The position numbers were made by a program, and so were the translations under genes. The notes under the pieces were generated by a model. The model ran no database searches. It was not told the DNA's origin and worked only from the letters and a program-made list of their open reading frames with translations. 64,000 nt of DNA from assembly GCF_030813055.1 (NCBI RefSeq), contig NZ_JAUSTW010000003.1, positions 62,001 through 126,000 on the forward strand, in the 5' to 3' direction. Every line of letters starts with the position of its first letter. The stretch's first letter is position 1. Of this stretch, positions 27,036-34,937 are shown piece by piece. This DNA is from Neobacillus ginsengisoli. GTDB lineage: Bacteria; Bacillota; Bacilli; Bacillales_B; DSM-18226.

Positions 27036-27072
27036 AACAAACAGGATGAGCCCATTACTCATCCTGTTTGTT
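27036..27072 (+). terminator. Terminator of the lactonase gene
   Basis: A perfect 15-bp stem AACAAACAGGATGAG/CTCATCCTGTTTGTT with a 7-base loop, 8 bases after the stop codon. Confidence 0.9.
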
Positions 27073-27252
27073 ACTTTTCTAAGGATAATTGTTGTGCAAA
27101 TTTTAATACTTCTTGCCATTAAAAGTTCCCATAGTTGACAGTATTGATTATTTTTAACATACAACAGTTTTTAGATAAATCTTTGTTCAAAAGAGCGTAA
27201 AAATAAATCATTAGAGACAATACTAAGAAGTAGTTGATTCAGGTTAAAGGAT

Positions 27253-27966
27253 GTGTCTTCTTTGGATTTTTTTCGGGGACAGGAAGCATTAACAACCATG
27301 GAGTGGTGTTTAAGAACAGTAATCGCCTATTTCATTTTGCTCATTTCCGCCAAAGTCATGGGCCAGCGTGCGATCTCTCAATTAAGATTACTTGACTTTG
27401 TGATAGCCCTCATGTTAGGAAACATCATCGCTCACCCTTTGTCTGACCAAACAATTGGAATGAAGGGTTCAATCGTTTCAACCATTGCACTGGTGGCGTT
27501 GTACATGGGAGGTGTTTTTTTAAGCCTAAAGTGGGTTGGCTTTAGAAAAGTCGTTGATTCTGTGGCCTTTCCACTGATTAACAAAGGAGAAATCAGTTAT
27601 CAAGGACTTAAAAAGGCCAGAATTTCAATTGAAGATTTATTGTCAGAATTACGGAAGGAAAAAGTGGAGGATGTAAAAAAAGTAGCATTAGCATTATGGG
27701 AATCTGATGGGAAAATTTCTATTTTTTTAGACCCTCAATATCAAGCCATAACCCCTGCAGCCTATCAAATGAAAACAGAACCTTTTGACCTGCCGAAAAC
27801 CATTATTTCAGACGGCAAGATTAATTATCAGGTTTTGAAGGAAATCAATAAGGAAGAAGGCTGGTTAAGGAACCATTTGAAAAATCTTCATCAAACAGAG
27901 GTACGTAATGTTTTACTAGCGACGATAGATAGCAAAGAAAATTTACAAGTATTCTTTTATAAATAA
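27253..27966 (+). CDS. DUF421 (YetF-type) membrane protein
   Basis: A 237-residue protein with three N-terminal membrane helices (about 20-38, 45-65 and 73-93) and a cytosolic alpha/beta domain that carries the family motif RISIEDLLSELRKEKVEDV. The YetF/YcaP group is common in spore-formers, where several members contribute to spore properties or are of unknown role. The GTG at 27253 sits only 2 bases after AAAGG, which is poor. An internal ATG at 27298 (MEWCLRTV) matches where other family members begin, so the real start may be there. It is transcribed alone. Confidence 0.82.
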   Translation: MSSLDFFRGQEALTTMEWCLRTVIAYFILLISAKVMGQRAISQLRLLDFVIALMLGNIIAHPLSDQTIGMKGSIVSTIALVALYMGGVFLSLKWVGFRKVVDSVAFPLINKGEISYQGLKKARISIEDLLSELRKEKVEDVKKVALALWESDGKISIFLDPQYQAITPAAYQMKTEPFDLPKTIISDGKINYQVLKEINKEEGWLRNHLKNLHQTEVRNVLLATIDSKENLQVFFYK

Positions 27967-28048
27967 ATAGCCCTTCATTTTTCTAAATTTTTCTAGTAAA
28001 GTTATACATTGTAGATTCTTTTATCGTTATAAAGAAAGGATTAGTTCT

Positions 28049-29353
28049 ATGTCAAAATTAAGTACCTCTACTACCATTTTTGCTTCCTTGCAATGGCTGT
28101 TTTTTATTTTCGCGAATACATTGGTCGTACCTCTATCTGTCGGTACAGCATTTCACTTATCACCGGCAGTAATTGCTGTAACATTAAGGACTTCTTTTAT
28201 TTTTATTGGAATTGCCTGTGCACTTCAAGGGATGTATGGTCATCGCTTTTCATTAATGGAAGGACACTCGGGGCTTTGGTGGGGGTTAATCTTAAGCCTT
28301 TGCTCAGCAGCAGCTTCCTCTGGAATGTCCTATACGAGAGTGGGAGGGGCACTGGTAACGGGGATCTTTTTCGCAGGAGTCGTTGCCGTCATAATTGGTG
28401 GGTTTAACCTGATCCCATTGCTTCAAAAGCTGTTTACTCCTATGGTTATGTCAGTTTACTTATTCCTTCTTTCCATTGAACTCATCCTTATTTTCTTTAA
28501 AGGAATGTTGCAATTTACTTCTAACGGTTCAATGGATTTACCTGTCAGCCTCTTTTCACTTGCACTGGTGATCATGACGAGTGTAATTAGTATTAAAGGA
28601 AAAGGGATGATTAGCAATTTTGCGGTCTTAATTGGGATTATTGTTGGCTGGATTTTTTACTCATTCTTTTTCGGAACGAACCAACAAGTTTCAACTACCG
28701 GAGGATTCACATTAACCTTATTTCCTTGGGGAAAACCAAATTTAGAAATTGGCATCGTTTTGACTGCCTTTATCACGGGATTGCTCAACCTAACCAATAA
28801 TATTTCTTCTGTGAAAGCAGCTGAAGGTCTTTATGGGTACTCGATTTCGAAGAAGAATTTTCGAAGTTCATTTATCATAACGGGTTTATTATCGATGGTA
28901 TCTACCGTTTTCGGGTTGGTCCCAAACTGTCCTTATGCCTCTTCGCTTGGATTATTAGAAAGCACAAGAATTCTTGAACGAAAACCCCTAATCATTGGTG
29001 GTCTTTTGTTTGCAGTCATGGGGTTAGTCGGTCCATTAGTGTCATTTTTCACTACCCTTCCAGTCACGGTTGGAAATGCTGTCCTTTTCGTCGCCTACAT
29101 GCAATTGTTTGGAACAGCTGTGAAAAGCATGAAGTCCCAACAATTTAATTCAAAAACAATCTTTCGCTTTGCCATGCCCCTTTTGTTCGGGGTTTCAATA
29201 ATGAATCTCTCTCCAGCTGTCTTTTCGAGCTTTCCCATGTTAATTCAGCCTTTGATTAGTAATGGGTTAATAATGGGTTTAATTCTTTCCATTATTTTGG
29301 AGATGAGCGTGAAGTGGGAGGGTTTTGAGGAGGTTGGGGAGGCTACTCGTTAG
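28049..29353 (+). CDS. NCS2-family purine/pyrimidine permease (YwdJ-like)
   Basis: A 434-residue carrier with about 12-14 membrane helices, of the nucleobase-cation symporter 2 (xanthine/uracil permease) family. Its start (LQWLFFIFANTLVVPLSVG) and the mid-helix GLLNLTNNISSVKAAEG fit the YwdJ subgroup of Bacillus. It would import a nucleobase or a related ring compound with a cation across the membrane. The match is to the family; the substrate is not known. AAAGGA precedes the ATG, and a terminator follows the stop. Confidence 0.8.
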   Translation: MSKLSTSTTIFASLQWLFFIFANTLVVPLSVGTAFHLSPAVIAVTLRTSFIFIGIACALQGMYGHRFSLMEGHSGLWWGLILSLCSAAASSGMSYTRVGGALVTGIFFAGVVAVIIGGFNLIPLLQKLFTPMVMSVYLFLLSIELILIFFKGMLQFTSNGSMDLPVSLFSLALVIMTSVISIKGKGMISNFAVLIGIIVGWIFYSFFFGTNQQVSTTGGFTLTLFPWGKPNLEIGIVLTAFITGLLNLTNNISSVKAAEGLYGYSISKKNFRSSFIITGLLSMVSTVFGLVPNCPYASSLGLLESTRILERKPLIIGGLLFAVMGLVGPLVSFFTTLPVTVGNAVLFVAYMQLFGTAVKSMKSQQFNSKTIFRFAMPLLFGVSIMNLSPAVFSSFPMLIQPLISNGLIMGLILSIILEMSVKWEGFEEVGEATR

Positions 29354-29359
29354 GATTTG

Positions 29360-29387
29360 AGCCATCTGTCTAAGACAGGTGGCTTTT
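29360..29387 (+). terminator. Terminator of the NCS2 permease gene
   Basis: AGCCATCTGTC-TAA-GACAGGTGGCT with a T run. The arms are almost identical to those of the terminator at 30394. Confidence 0.9.
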
Positions 29388-29519
29388 TAAATTAAATGGA
29401 TTGAGTGATTTGGCCAATTTTGAGATTTTCCTTAAGTTTGAGTATTCTAACTACATCAATTATAATGTTCTTAAAAATGAACGAATAGCGGCATTAAATG
29501 AAAGAGGTATGGTGTACTT

Positions 29520-30389
29520 ATGACTGAATCACAAACGGAAAGAAACCCAATTAATCGTCGCACTTTTTTAAAAAAAGCGGGAAGAATGTCTTTAGGTTTA
29601 ATGGCAACCGGAATGATTATGGGTACCTACTCTTTCAAGATAGAACGATTCTGGTATCAAATAAAAGAAGTGAAACTCCAAGTAAAAAATCTTCCTAAAG
29701 CTTTTGAAGGATGGAAAATAGTCCAGATTAGTGATGTCCATTTGGGTTTTCACTATGGAGTAGAGGATTTTCAACCCGTTGTACGGATGATTAATAACTT
29801 AAACCCGGATATTATTTTCTTTACCGGCGATCTCATCCAGATCGGAAATAGGGAACCAGAACTCGCTATTCCATTACTCCAACAGCTAAAGGCACTTCGT
29901 GGAGGAAAATGGGCGGTGATAGGTAACCATGATTTTTATACAAAAGATCAAGTCATTCAGGTCTTACAGAACTCGCAATTCAAGGTATTAGTAAATAATC
30001 ACAATTTTATCGATTCCAACCAACAACGTCTTTATATTGCAGGCCTAGATGATGTTATGTATGGTAGCCCAAATATCGGAAAAGCAGTCGAAGGTTTATC
30101 CGATCATGATTGTGTATTATTACTTGCACATGAACCGGATATCGCAGATGAAAGCAGTAAGTACCCTATTGGTGCACAGTTTTCAGGGCACTCCCATGGA
30201 GGGCAGGTACGATTGCCTTTTTACGGACCAATCATCAGGCAGACATTGGCGAGTAACTATAATAATGGATTCTATCAGGTTGGAGAAAGTAAAATGCCTT
30301 TGTACGTTAATCGAGGAATTGGGACAACAAACATTGCCATCCGGTTGTTTTGCAGACCGGAAATTACGGTGTTTCGTTTGACCTTATAA
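29520..30389 (+). CDS. Tat-exported calcineurin-like metallophosphoesterase (YkuE-like)
   Basis: A 289-residue phosphoesterase with a twin-arginine signal, NRRTFLKK (R13, R14), followed by a hydrophobic stretch at residues 22-38. This means it is folded with its metals in the cytosol and moved out by the Tat system. Metal-ligand motifs are DVHLG, GDLIQIG, GNHDFY, AHEPD and GHSHGGQ, the complete calcineurin-like set. B. subtilis YkuE, a TatAyCy substrate found in the cell wall, has the same layout. The substrate is unknown. AAAGAGGTATGG lies before the ATG. It is monocistronic. Confidence 0.9.
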   Translation: MTESQTERNPINRRTFLKKAGRMSLGLMATGMIMGTYSFKIERFWYQIKEVKLQVKNLPKAFEGWKIVQISDVHLGFHYGVEDFQPVVRMINNLNPDIIFFTGDLIQIGNREPELAIPLLQQLKALRGGKWAVIGNHDFYTKDQVIQVLQNSQFKVLVNNHNFIDSNQQRLYIAGLDDVMYGSPNIGKAVEGLSDHDCVLLLAHEPDIADESSKYPIGAQFSGHSHGGQVRLPFYGPIIRQTLASNYNNGFYQVGESKMPLYVNRGIGTTNIAIRLFCRPEITVFRLTL

Positions 30390-30393
30390 GCTA

Positions 30394-30424
30394 AGCCATC
30401 TGTCTGGGACAGATGGCTATTTTA
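30394..30424. terminator. Terminator between convergent phosphoesterase and peptide-operon genes
   Basis: AGCCATCTGTC-TGG-GACAGATGGCT followed by ATTTTAAT. It lies at the end of the phosphoesterase gene and touches the last codons of the nucleotidyltransferase gene, so it may also end the peptide operon. Confidence 0.85.
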
Positions 30425-31513
30425 ATGAGGTAATAAAGCTTTTATCATGCTGGTCACTCTCTTTTTATACAAAGAAAGATACATTTTTAAGAAGGATTGG
30501 GCTTGGCGATTCAACCCCAATTCTGAAGATAAATCATGTCTTGAAGGCCATAGCCAATTATGAAACTCGGTTAAACTATGTTTGAATGAATCATAGCTGA
30601 AAAATTGATAATCAATAAAGTCTACATACCGCTTAAATCCTTTTTGCGATCGGTAATCCCAAAGAGTTTTTCTCCTTTTTTTCGAAAACTTTTTCATATA
30701 ATCCAATTCAGGAAATTGCTGATAAACAATGGATAAAGTCCTTATCATTCTTTTGTAGGTCCGGTGGGATTGAGCGAGTTTAAAAATTTGCTCGTAGTCT
30801 AGTTCATCACGATGTTTGTAAATGACTTGAATGATGTCTAAAAAATATTTTAATGAATCTAAATTATGCCGCCATCCATGAAGACAAATCATATAGAAGG
30901 TATGGTTTGGTGATAGTTCCTTAATATGTGTGGATGAACCAATTGAGATCGACTCATTCCAAAGGTCGTCAATCTGAAAATTAGCTGTATTTTCTTTAAC
31001 AAGATTCCAATGTATTTCCACGACTAAAGGAATGGAGGAATGTGGTATTTCTTTGCAAAAGCTACTATGAAAATGGCCGGGAATCTCTTCTCCATCTACT
31101 GTAAACCCTAATAACTTTACAGTATCAATCGCTTTACTTAAATCGTGCTGTCTGATTAATAAATCAATATCCGATGTCGCTCTTGCCCCGATATGTCCGA
31201 AATATTTTTCGGCAAAATAAACTCCTTTAATGGGGATGACATCGATTCCTTGATCCTCAAAACGCCTTAAAATTAACTCCAACTGGTTTTTAATAAAAAG
31301 GTTTTGATATAATCCTTGGTCATAGGTGTCTTTTAGCCGTTTTTGAAAAAAAACCGGTGTTTGTTCAATTCTTCCTAGCATCTTTAATAAAAAATAAATC
31401 TGAGAGGATATTCCATCGTTTTCAATATCTTGAAGAGCTTTATGATAGAAATTTTCATCATATAGCATGGGTGACTGTTGATTGTAGATTGCTTTGACTA
31501 GCTCCATACTCAT
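30422..31513 (-). CDS. Nucleotidyltransferase-fold protein (NTP_transf_5) of the peptide operon
   Basis: A 363-residue protein of the Pol-beta-type nucleotidyltransferase superfamily, family PF14907. The core is IPIKGVYFAEKYF followed by ARATSDIDLLI, where the DxD pair would bind metal. Such proteins are regular members of Firmicutes lasso-peptide and other RiPP loci, where they are thought to modify the peptide or confer immunity; their reaction is not settled. It is the last gene of the six-gene operon, 14 bases after the exporter gene, with GGAGGTGG before its ATG. The second half is helical with no recognisable motif. Confidence 0.8.
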   Translation of the reverse strand: MSMELVKAIYNQQSPMLYDENFYHKALQDIENDGISSQIYFLLKMLGRIEQTPVFFQKRLKDTYDQGLYQNLFIKNQLELILRRFEDQGIDVIPIKGVYFAEKYFGHIGARATSDIDLLIRQHDLSKAIDTVKLLGFTVDGEEIPGHFHSSFCKEIPHSSIPLVVEIHWNLVKENTANFQIDDLWNESISIGSSTHIKELSPNHTFYMICLHGWRHNLDSLKYFLDIIQVIYKHRDELDYEQIFKLAQSHRTYKRMIRTLSIVYQQFPELDYMKKFSKKRRKTLWDYRSQKGFKRYVDFIDYQFFSYDSFKHSLTEFHNWLWPSRHDLSSELGLNRQAQSFLKMYLSLYKKRVTSMIKALLPH

Positions 31514-31527
31514 AGAACCACCTCCAT

Positions 31528-33339
31528 TTACGATTTAGAAACTAAGGATAACGGTCTCTCTTTATTTTTATTAAAGGATGTTCCATTTAGTTTTCGATAT
31601 AACCCTTTTTGTTTGATTAACTCTTCATGCGTTCCTTGTTGGACAATTTTCCCTGCGTTCATCACCATAATGATGTCAGCGTTTTGAACGGTAGATAAAC
31701 GATGGGCGATAACAATTGTTGTTCTACCCTTCATTAATTCTTCCAGTGCTTCCTTCACATGATATTCGGTCTCCCCATCTAAAGCAGAAGTGGCTTCGTC
31801 CAGTAACAGGATGGGAGCATTTTTTAATATGGCCCGGGCAATGGCCATTCTTTGTTTCTGACCGCCGGAAAGCTTAATGCCGTTTTCTCCTATCTCTGTG
31901 TCATAGCCTTTTGGGAGAGATAGTATAAAATCATGAATTTCAGCACTGATCGCTGCCTCGACCATTTCTTTTTCGGTAATGTTTGGCCGGGCAATGAATA
32001 GATTGTCGCGAATGGTTCCGGCAAACAGAAATGTTTCTTGTGGAACATGGGCGATAGAGCTTCGTAATTTGGAAGGTGAAAGCTCCTGAATCGGTTTTCC
32101 AGCGATCCGAATGACACCCGATTGTGGTTGATAAAATCCTTGCAACAGGTTAAATAAAGTGCTTTTCCCTGCTCCACTCGGTCCAACTAAAGCGATCACT
32201 TTTCCTGCAGGAATCTCCAGATGAAAGGATTCGAACACATTTTGATTATTACTATAGCTAAAGGTAACGTCTTGAAATTGGATGGAACCGCTAACATCCA
32301 ACGACGGAGTAAACGAAGGTAATTCATGAAAATCAGCTGGTTTTTCCAGAACATCGAGTACTCTTTCAAGTGCAGCCACCGATCGTTGAAAGCCGGCCCA
32401 TATACTTGCCATTCCTGTGATTGGATAAAAAAGATGATTGACTAAATTAAGAAACGTTAAGAGCGCGCCTACCGTCAGAACACTTTTTGACACGAAAATG
32501 GCACCTAAAGAAAGGTTGACAAGAAAGGTAATCGTCCCGATTATTTCTCCGCCCGCATTATACCAGTTTTGCAGCTTGGCATTTTGTAGCTCTAATTGAA
32601 GTAATTCCTTATTTTGCCGGGCATATTTTTTATATTGAGGCTTTTCAAGGGTGAAGGAGCGAATAACCTGAAATCCATGAAAGGTCTCATTTAATAGACT
32701 ATTAATCTCTCCTATCAAACGATGAATGGATCTCCCATTTTTCCGAAGCAATAATCCAAATACGACACCTGCAATTGCTGCAATCGGTGCAAAGATAAGA
32801 CTAACCAAACAAAGTGTCAAATTGATATGCACCAAATAAACAAAAACGACGATATAGATAATCGGAAGTCGAATAAGACTAATCAGATTACTTCCGATTA
32901 CTCCATCGGCACCATGGATATCATTAGAAAAATGGGACATCAATTCACCTGAGCGAAGGTTGGATGCATATCCCGCCGGCAGCCTTAAAATATGGTGAAA
33001 TAAATGGTTTTTTAAATCCATTTTTACAGCATTGGTTGCAATCGTATTAAAATAAGTAAAGGAAACATTGGAGGCAATACTGCTAAGAACAAGAAAAGCA
33101 CCGAATGGGATCAGAGATAAAATTTGGTGATACCCCCCATGGAGAGCCGCATCTGTCATCTCTCCATAATACCTCGCAAAGGCAATGGTTAAGTAAATGT
33201 CCACCCCTAGTAACATAAGAATGGCCAAATAGGCCTTCCATTGCTTAAGGATAAACGGCGTAACAAAAGAAAAGGCCCTGCGAATGTCCTTCATCGTAAA
33301 ATATTGATTTATTAACGACTTAACGTGTTCCTTCATCAT
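31528..33339 (-). CDS. ABC exporter of the peptide operon
   Basis: A 603-residue homodimer-type ABC exporter with six membrane helices (about residues 25-310) and an ATPase. Walker A is GPSGAGKSTL, the signature is LSGGQKQRMAIARAI, and Walker B is LLLDEATSALD, all canonical. It lacks the N-terminal C39 peptidase domain found in bacteriocin exporters, so leader removal must be done by another protein; the protease encoded next door fits. It corresponds in position and type to the D protein of lasso-peptide loci. The gene lies between the protease and the nucleotidyltransferase with gaps of 18 and 14 bases. It probably exports the mature 34938-35192 peptide. Confidence 0.88.
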   Translation of the reverse strand: MMKEHVKSLINQYFTMKDIRRAFSFVTPFILKQWKAYLAILMLLGVDIYLTIAFARYYGEMTDAALHGGYHQILSLIPFGAFLVLSSIASNVSFTYFNTIATNAVKMDLKNHLFHHILRLPAGYASNLRSGELMSHFSNDIHGADGVIGSNLISLIRLPIIYIVVFVYLVHINLTLCLVSLIFAPIAAIAGVVFGLLLRKNGRSIHRLIGEINSLLNETFHGFQVIRSFTLEKPQYKKYARQNKELLQLELQNAKLQNWYNAGGEIIGTITFLVNLSLGAIFVSKSVLTVGALLTFLNLVNHLFYPITGMASIWAGFQRSVAALERVLDVLEKPADFHELPSFTPSLDVSGSIQFQDVTFSYSNNQNVFESFHLEIPAGKVIALVGPSGAGKSTLFNLLQGFYQPQSGVIRIAGKPIQELSPSKLRSSIAHVPQETFLFAGTIRDNLFIARPNITEKEMVEAAISAEIHDFILSLPKGYDTEIGENGIKLSGGQKQRMAIARAILKNAPILLLDEATSALDGETEYHVKEALEELMKGRTTIVIAHRLSTVQNADIIMVMNAGKIVQQGTHEELIKQKGLYRKLNGTSFNKNKERPLSLVSKS

Positions 33340-33357
33340 ATGGACACTCCAAATTTA

Positions 33358-33804
33358 TTAAAATTGTACATTTCTATTTAGGTATTTCCGAAGAATACCG
33401 GATAGTGCGGGAAAGGAAAGAATCAATTTCCCCCATAGATTTACAATCAAATGCTCCGGGGTTATTTTAAACCGTTGTTTTTGCACCGAAACTAGTTTTC
33501 CAAGGATCCTTTCTTCCCCTATCAGTTGATCAAACCCTAGGTTTGTATCACCCTTGAATAAAAATAATGGCTGTTTATTACCTTTTATCTCGACAAATCG
33601 ATGGGCAATTAATTGTCCTGCTTGAGAATAAAACAAAATGACATCGCCTTTTTTTAATAATGATGGTTCACACGGAATGAATTTACATTTATTTCCTTGC
33701 TGAATAAAAGGAAACATGCTATTTCCATAGGATGGCAGTTCTAACCATCCATCCTTCTTTATGGCATTTCTAAGAAGTTTAAAGGTATTATCATCAATTA
33801 ACAT
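33358..33804 (-). CDS. S24/S26-type signal-peptidase-like protease, Ser/His type
   Basis: A 148-residue protein with the signal peptidase fold motifs: the serine nucleophile S29 in YGNSMFPFIQQG, then KKGDVILFY, AHR with H68, and FKGDTNLGFD. A histidine at the position of the usual lysine is as in the eukaryotic and SipW-like type. No N-terminal membrane helix is visible, unlike SipW; only the last 30 residues are amphipathic or hydrophobic, so it may act at the membrane face or in the cytosol. It overlaps the PqqD-type gene by 11 bases. It is the best candidate to cut the leader from the precursor. Function is inferred from fold and context. Confidence 0.8.
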   Translation of the reverse strand: MLIDDNTFKLLRNAIKKDGWLELPSYGNSMFPFIQQGNKCKFIPCEPSLLKKGDVILFYSQAGQLIAHRFVEIKGNKQPLFLFKGDTNLGFDQLIGEERILGKLVSVQKQRFKITPEHLIVNLWGKLILSFPALSGILRKYLNRNVQF

Positions 33805-34066
33805 TTTCGATCAGACCACACTGATGAAGACTTGATAAGAATTCTTCCAAATCTTTTTTAATCTGTTCCTCGTTTTCAGCCGGTGAAAACTTCTCCATCA
33901 AGGAATGAGTAAGAGTTTCTGAAGTTTGAACTTCGCCGAGCAAGGACCAGCAAATCCCGCCCACTTCATTTAATTTTGTTACAGTATAATCCTCGGTATT
34001 TAGGATAATCCATTCTCCATCAAGTTCTGTTGCTTCATATTTTCCTTTTTGAATATATTTCATCAT
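33794..34066 (-). CDS. PqqD-type peptide-binding protein (lasso B1-like)
   Basis: A 90-residue winged-helix-type RiPP recognition element of the PqqD family. The strand part DGEWIILNTEDYTVTKLNEV is typical, followed by ICWSLL and a helical C-terminus ending FLSSLHQCGLIENV. Family members bind the leader of a precursor peptide and present it to the modifying enzymes; in lasso loci this role is that of B1. The start at the ATG 34066, overlapping the kinase stop (TGATG), is preferred. A GTG at 34069 is also possible, and a TTG at 34084 is further from GGAG. It probably binds the YxxPxI motif of the peptide encoded at the head of the operon. Confidence 0.85.
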   Translation of the reverse strand: MMKYIQKGKYEATELDGEWIILNTEDYTVTKLNEVGGICWSLLGEVQTSETLTHSLMEKFSPAENEEQIKKDLEEFLSSLHQCGLIENVN

Positions 34067-34851
34067 CACGAGATCAGCTCCCAAAAGGTATTGTTTTTTT
34101 GGAAATGGAGTTCATATACAGGCACATTCTTCACTAGCATCGTCAATAAGCTCATGATTGCTTTGGTCTCTTCTTGACTATGAGGCCAGAAAAATACTTT
34201 ATTCATTAAATGAAGGAAAGAATCAGATTTTGCTAACCTAATTCTTTTATTTTGCAATGCTTGGTAAAGGATTTGGATACTTGCTAATTCTATATTTCCT
34301 TCATAGCGATCCGCACCCAGTTCACTCCGAAAAGGAGAATTAAACACCGATACTCCCTCAGGTGTAATTTTTACAAGTGTTGCTTCATCCGAGAGAAGTT
34401 GACGGGGATACGATAGTTTCGCAGCTGTCGATTTTCCTGCACCCGATTGACCAGCAAAAATATGGGTCTTACTATTTTCAATTGCACATGAAGAATGAAT
34501 TAGTAATCCCCAATTATGATAAACAATAAAAGAACTATATAAATTCATTAATGCGTGTTTTAATGCCAGTTCATCATAAACGGAAATGCTTGCCATTCTG
34601 AACTCCAAGTCAACCTCAATAATGTAATCAGCTCTTCGGTAAAAAATTTTATCTTGTTGTTTGGTAATCTCCACTTCATAATCTGTGAAGGAGACGCCAT
34701 AGCCATCATTAATTTTTATAACTAAATCTGGTTGCTGATTTTCGGCACCTATGTAGGAATGAAAATTCTTTAGAAACGTATTATTAAGATTTTTTGTTTC
34801 ACAATTCATTTGGATGAAATGGTCGCCAATTTTTGTCTGGATTTCTCTCAT
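34066..34851 (-). CDS. HPr-kinase-related kinase of the peptide operon
   Basis: A 261-residue protein that matches the C-terminal kinase half of HPr kinase. Walker A is FAGQSGAGKST at residues 132-142, the Walker-B-like LLSDEAT is at 152-158, and an arginine-bearing stretch FNSPFRSELG follows. The N-terminal 100 residues form a domain of unknown type. Related kinases in paeninodin-type lasso loci phosphorylate a serine of the precursor. Here possible targets are S14, S47 or S64 of the peptide. The ATG has GGAGG 5 bases upstream. Its gene follows the peptide gene after 86 bases that contain a palindrome, and overlaps the PqqD-type gene. Confidence 0.83.
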   Translation of the reverse strand: MREIQTKIGDHFIQMNCETKNLNNTFLKNFHSYIGAENQQPDLVIKINDGYGVSFTDYEVEITKQQDKIFYRRADYIIEVDLEFRMASISVYDELALKHALMNLYSSFIVYHNWGLLIHSSCAIENSKTHIFAGQSGAGKSTAAKLSYPRQLLSDEATLVKITPEGVSVFNSPFRSELGADRYEGNIELASIQILYQALQNKRIRLAKSDSFLHLMNKVFFWPHSQEETKAIMSLLTMLVKNVPVYELHFQKNNTFWELIS

Positions 34852-34896
34852 ATTGGCCTCCTATAAAAAAATCGTTAAATTATAAAGATGAGAAGA

Positions 34897-34916
34897 CAAT
34901 GGGAATGTTCCCATTG
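34897..34916 (-). other. Hairpin between precursor and kinase genes
   Basis: CAATGGGAA-TG-TTCCCATTG, a 9-bp perfect stem with a 2-base centre. The following minus-strand sequence is pyrimidine-rich but not a pure T run. It may stabilise the short precursor message or partly stop transcription, giving more precursor than enzymes, as is common in RiPP operons. Confidence 0.5.
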
Positions 34917-34937
34917 GCCTTCCCGTTTGTGAAGAAA

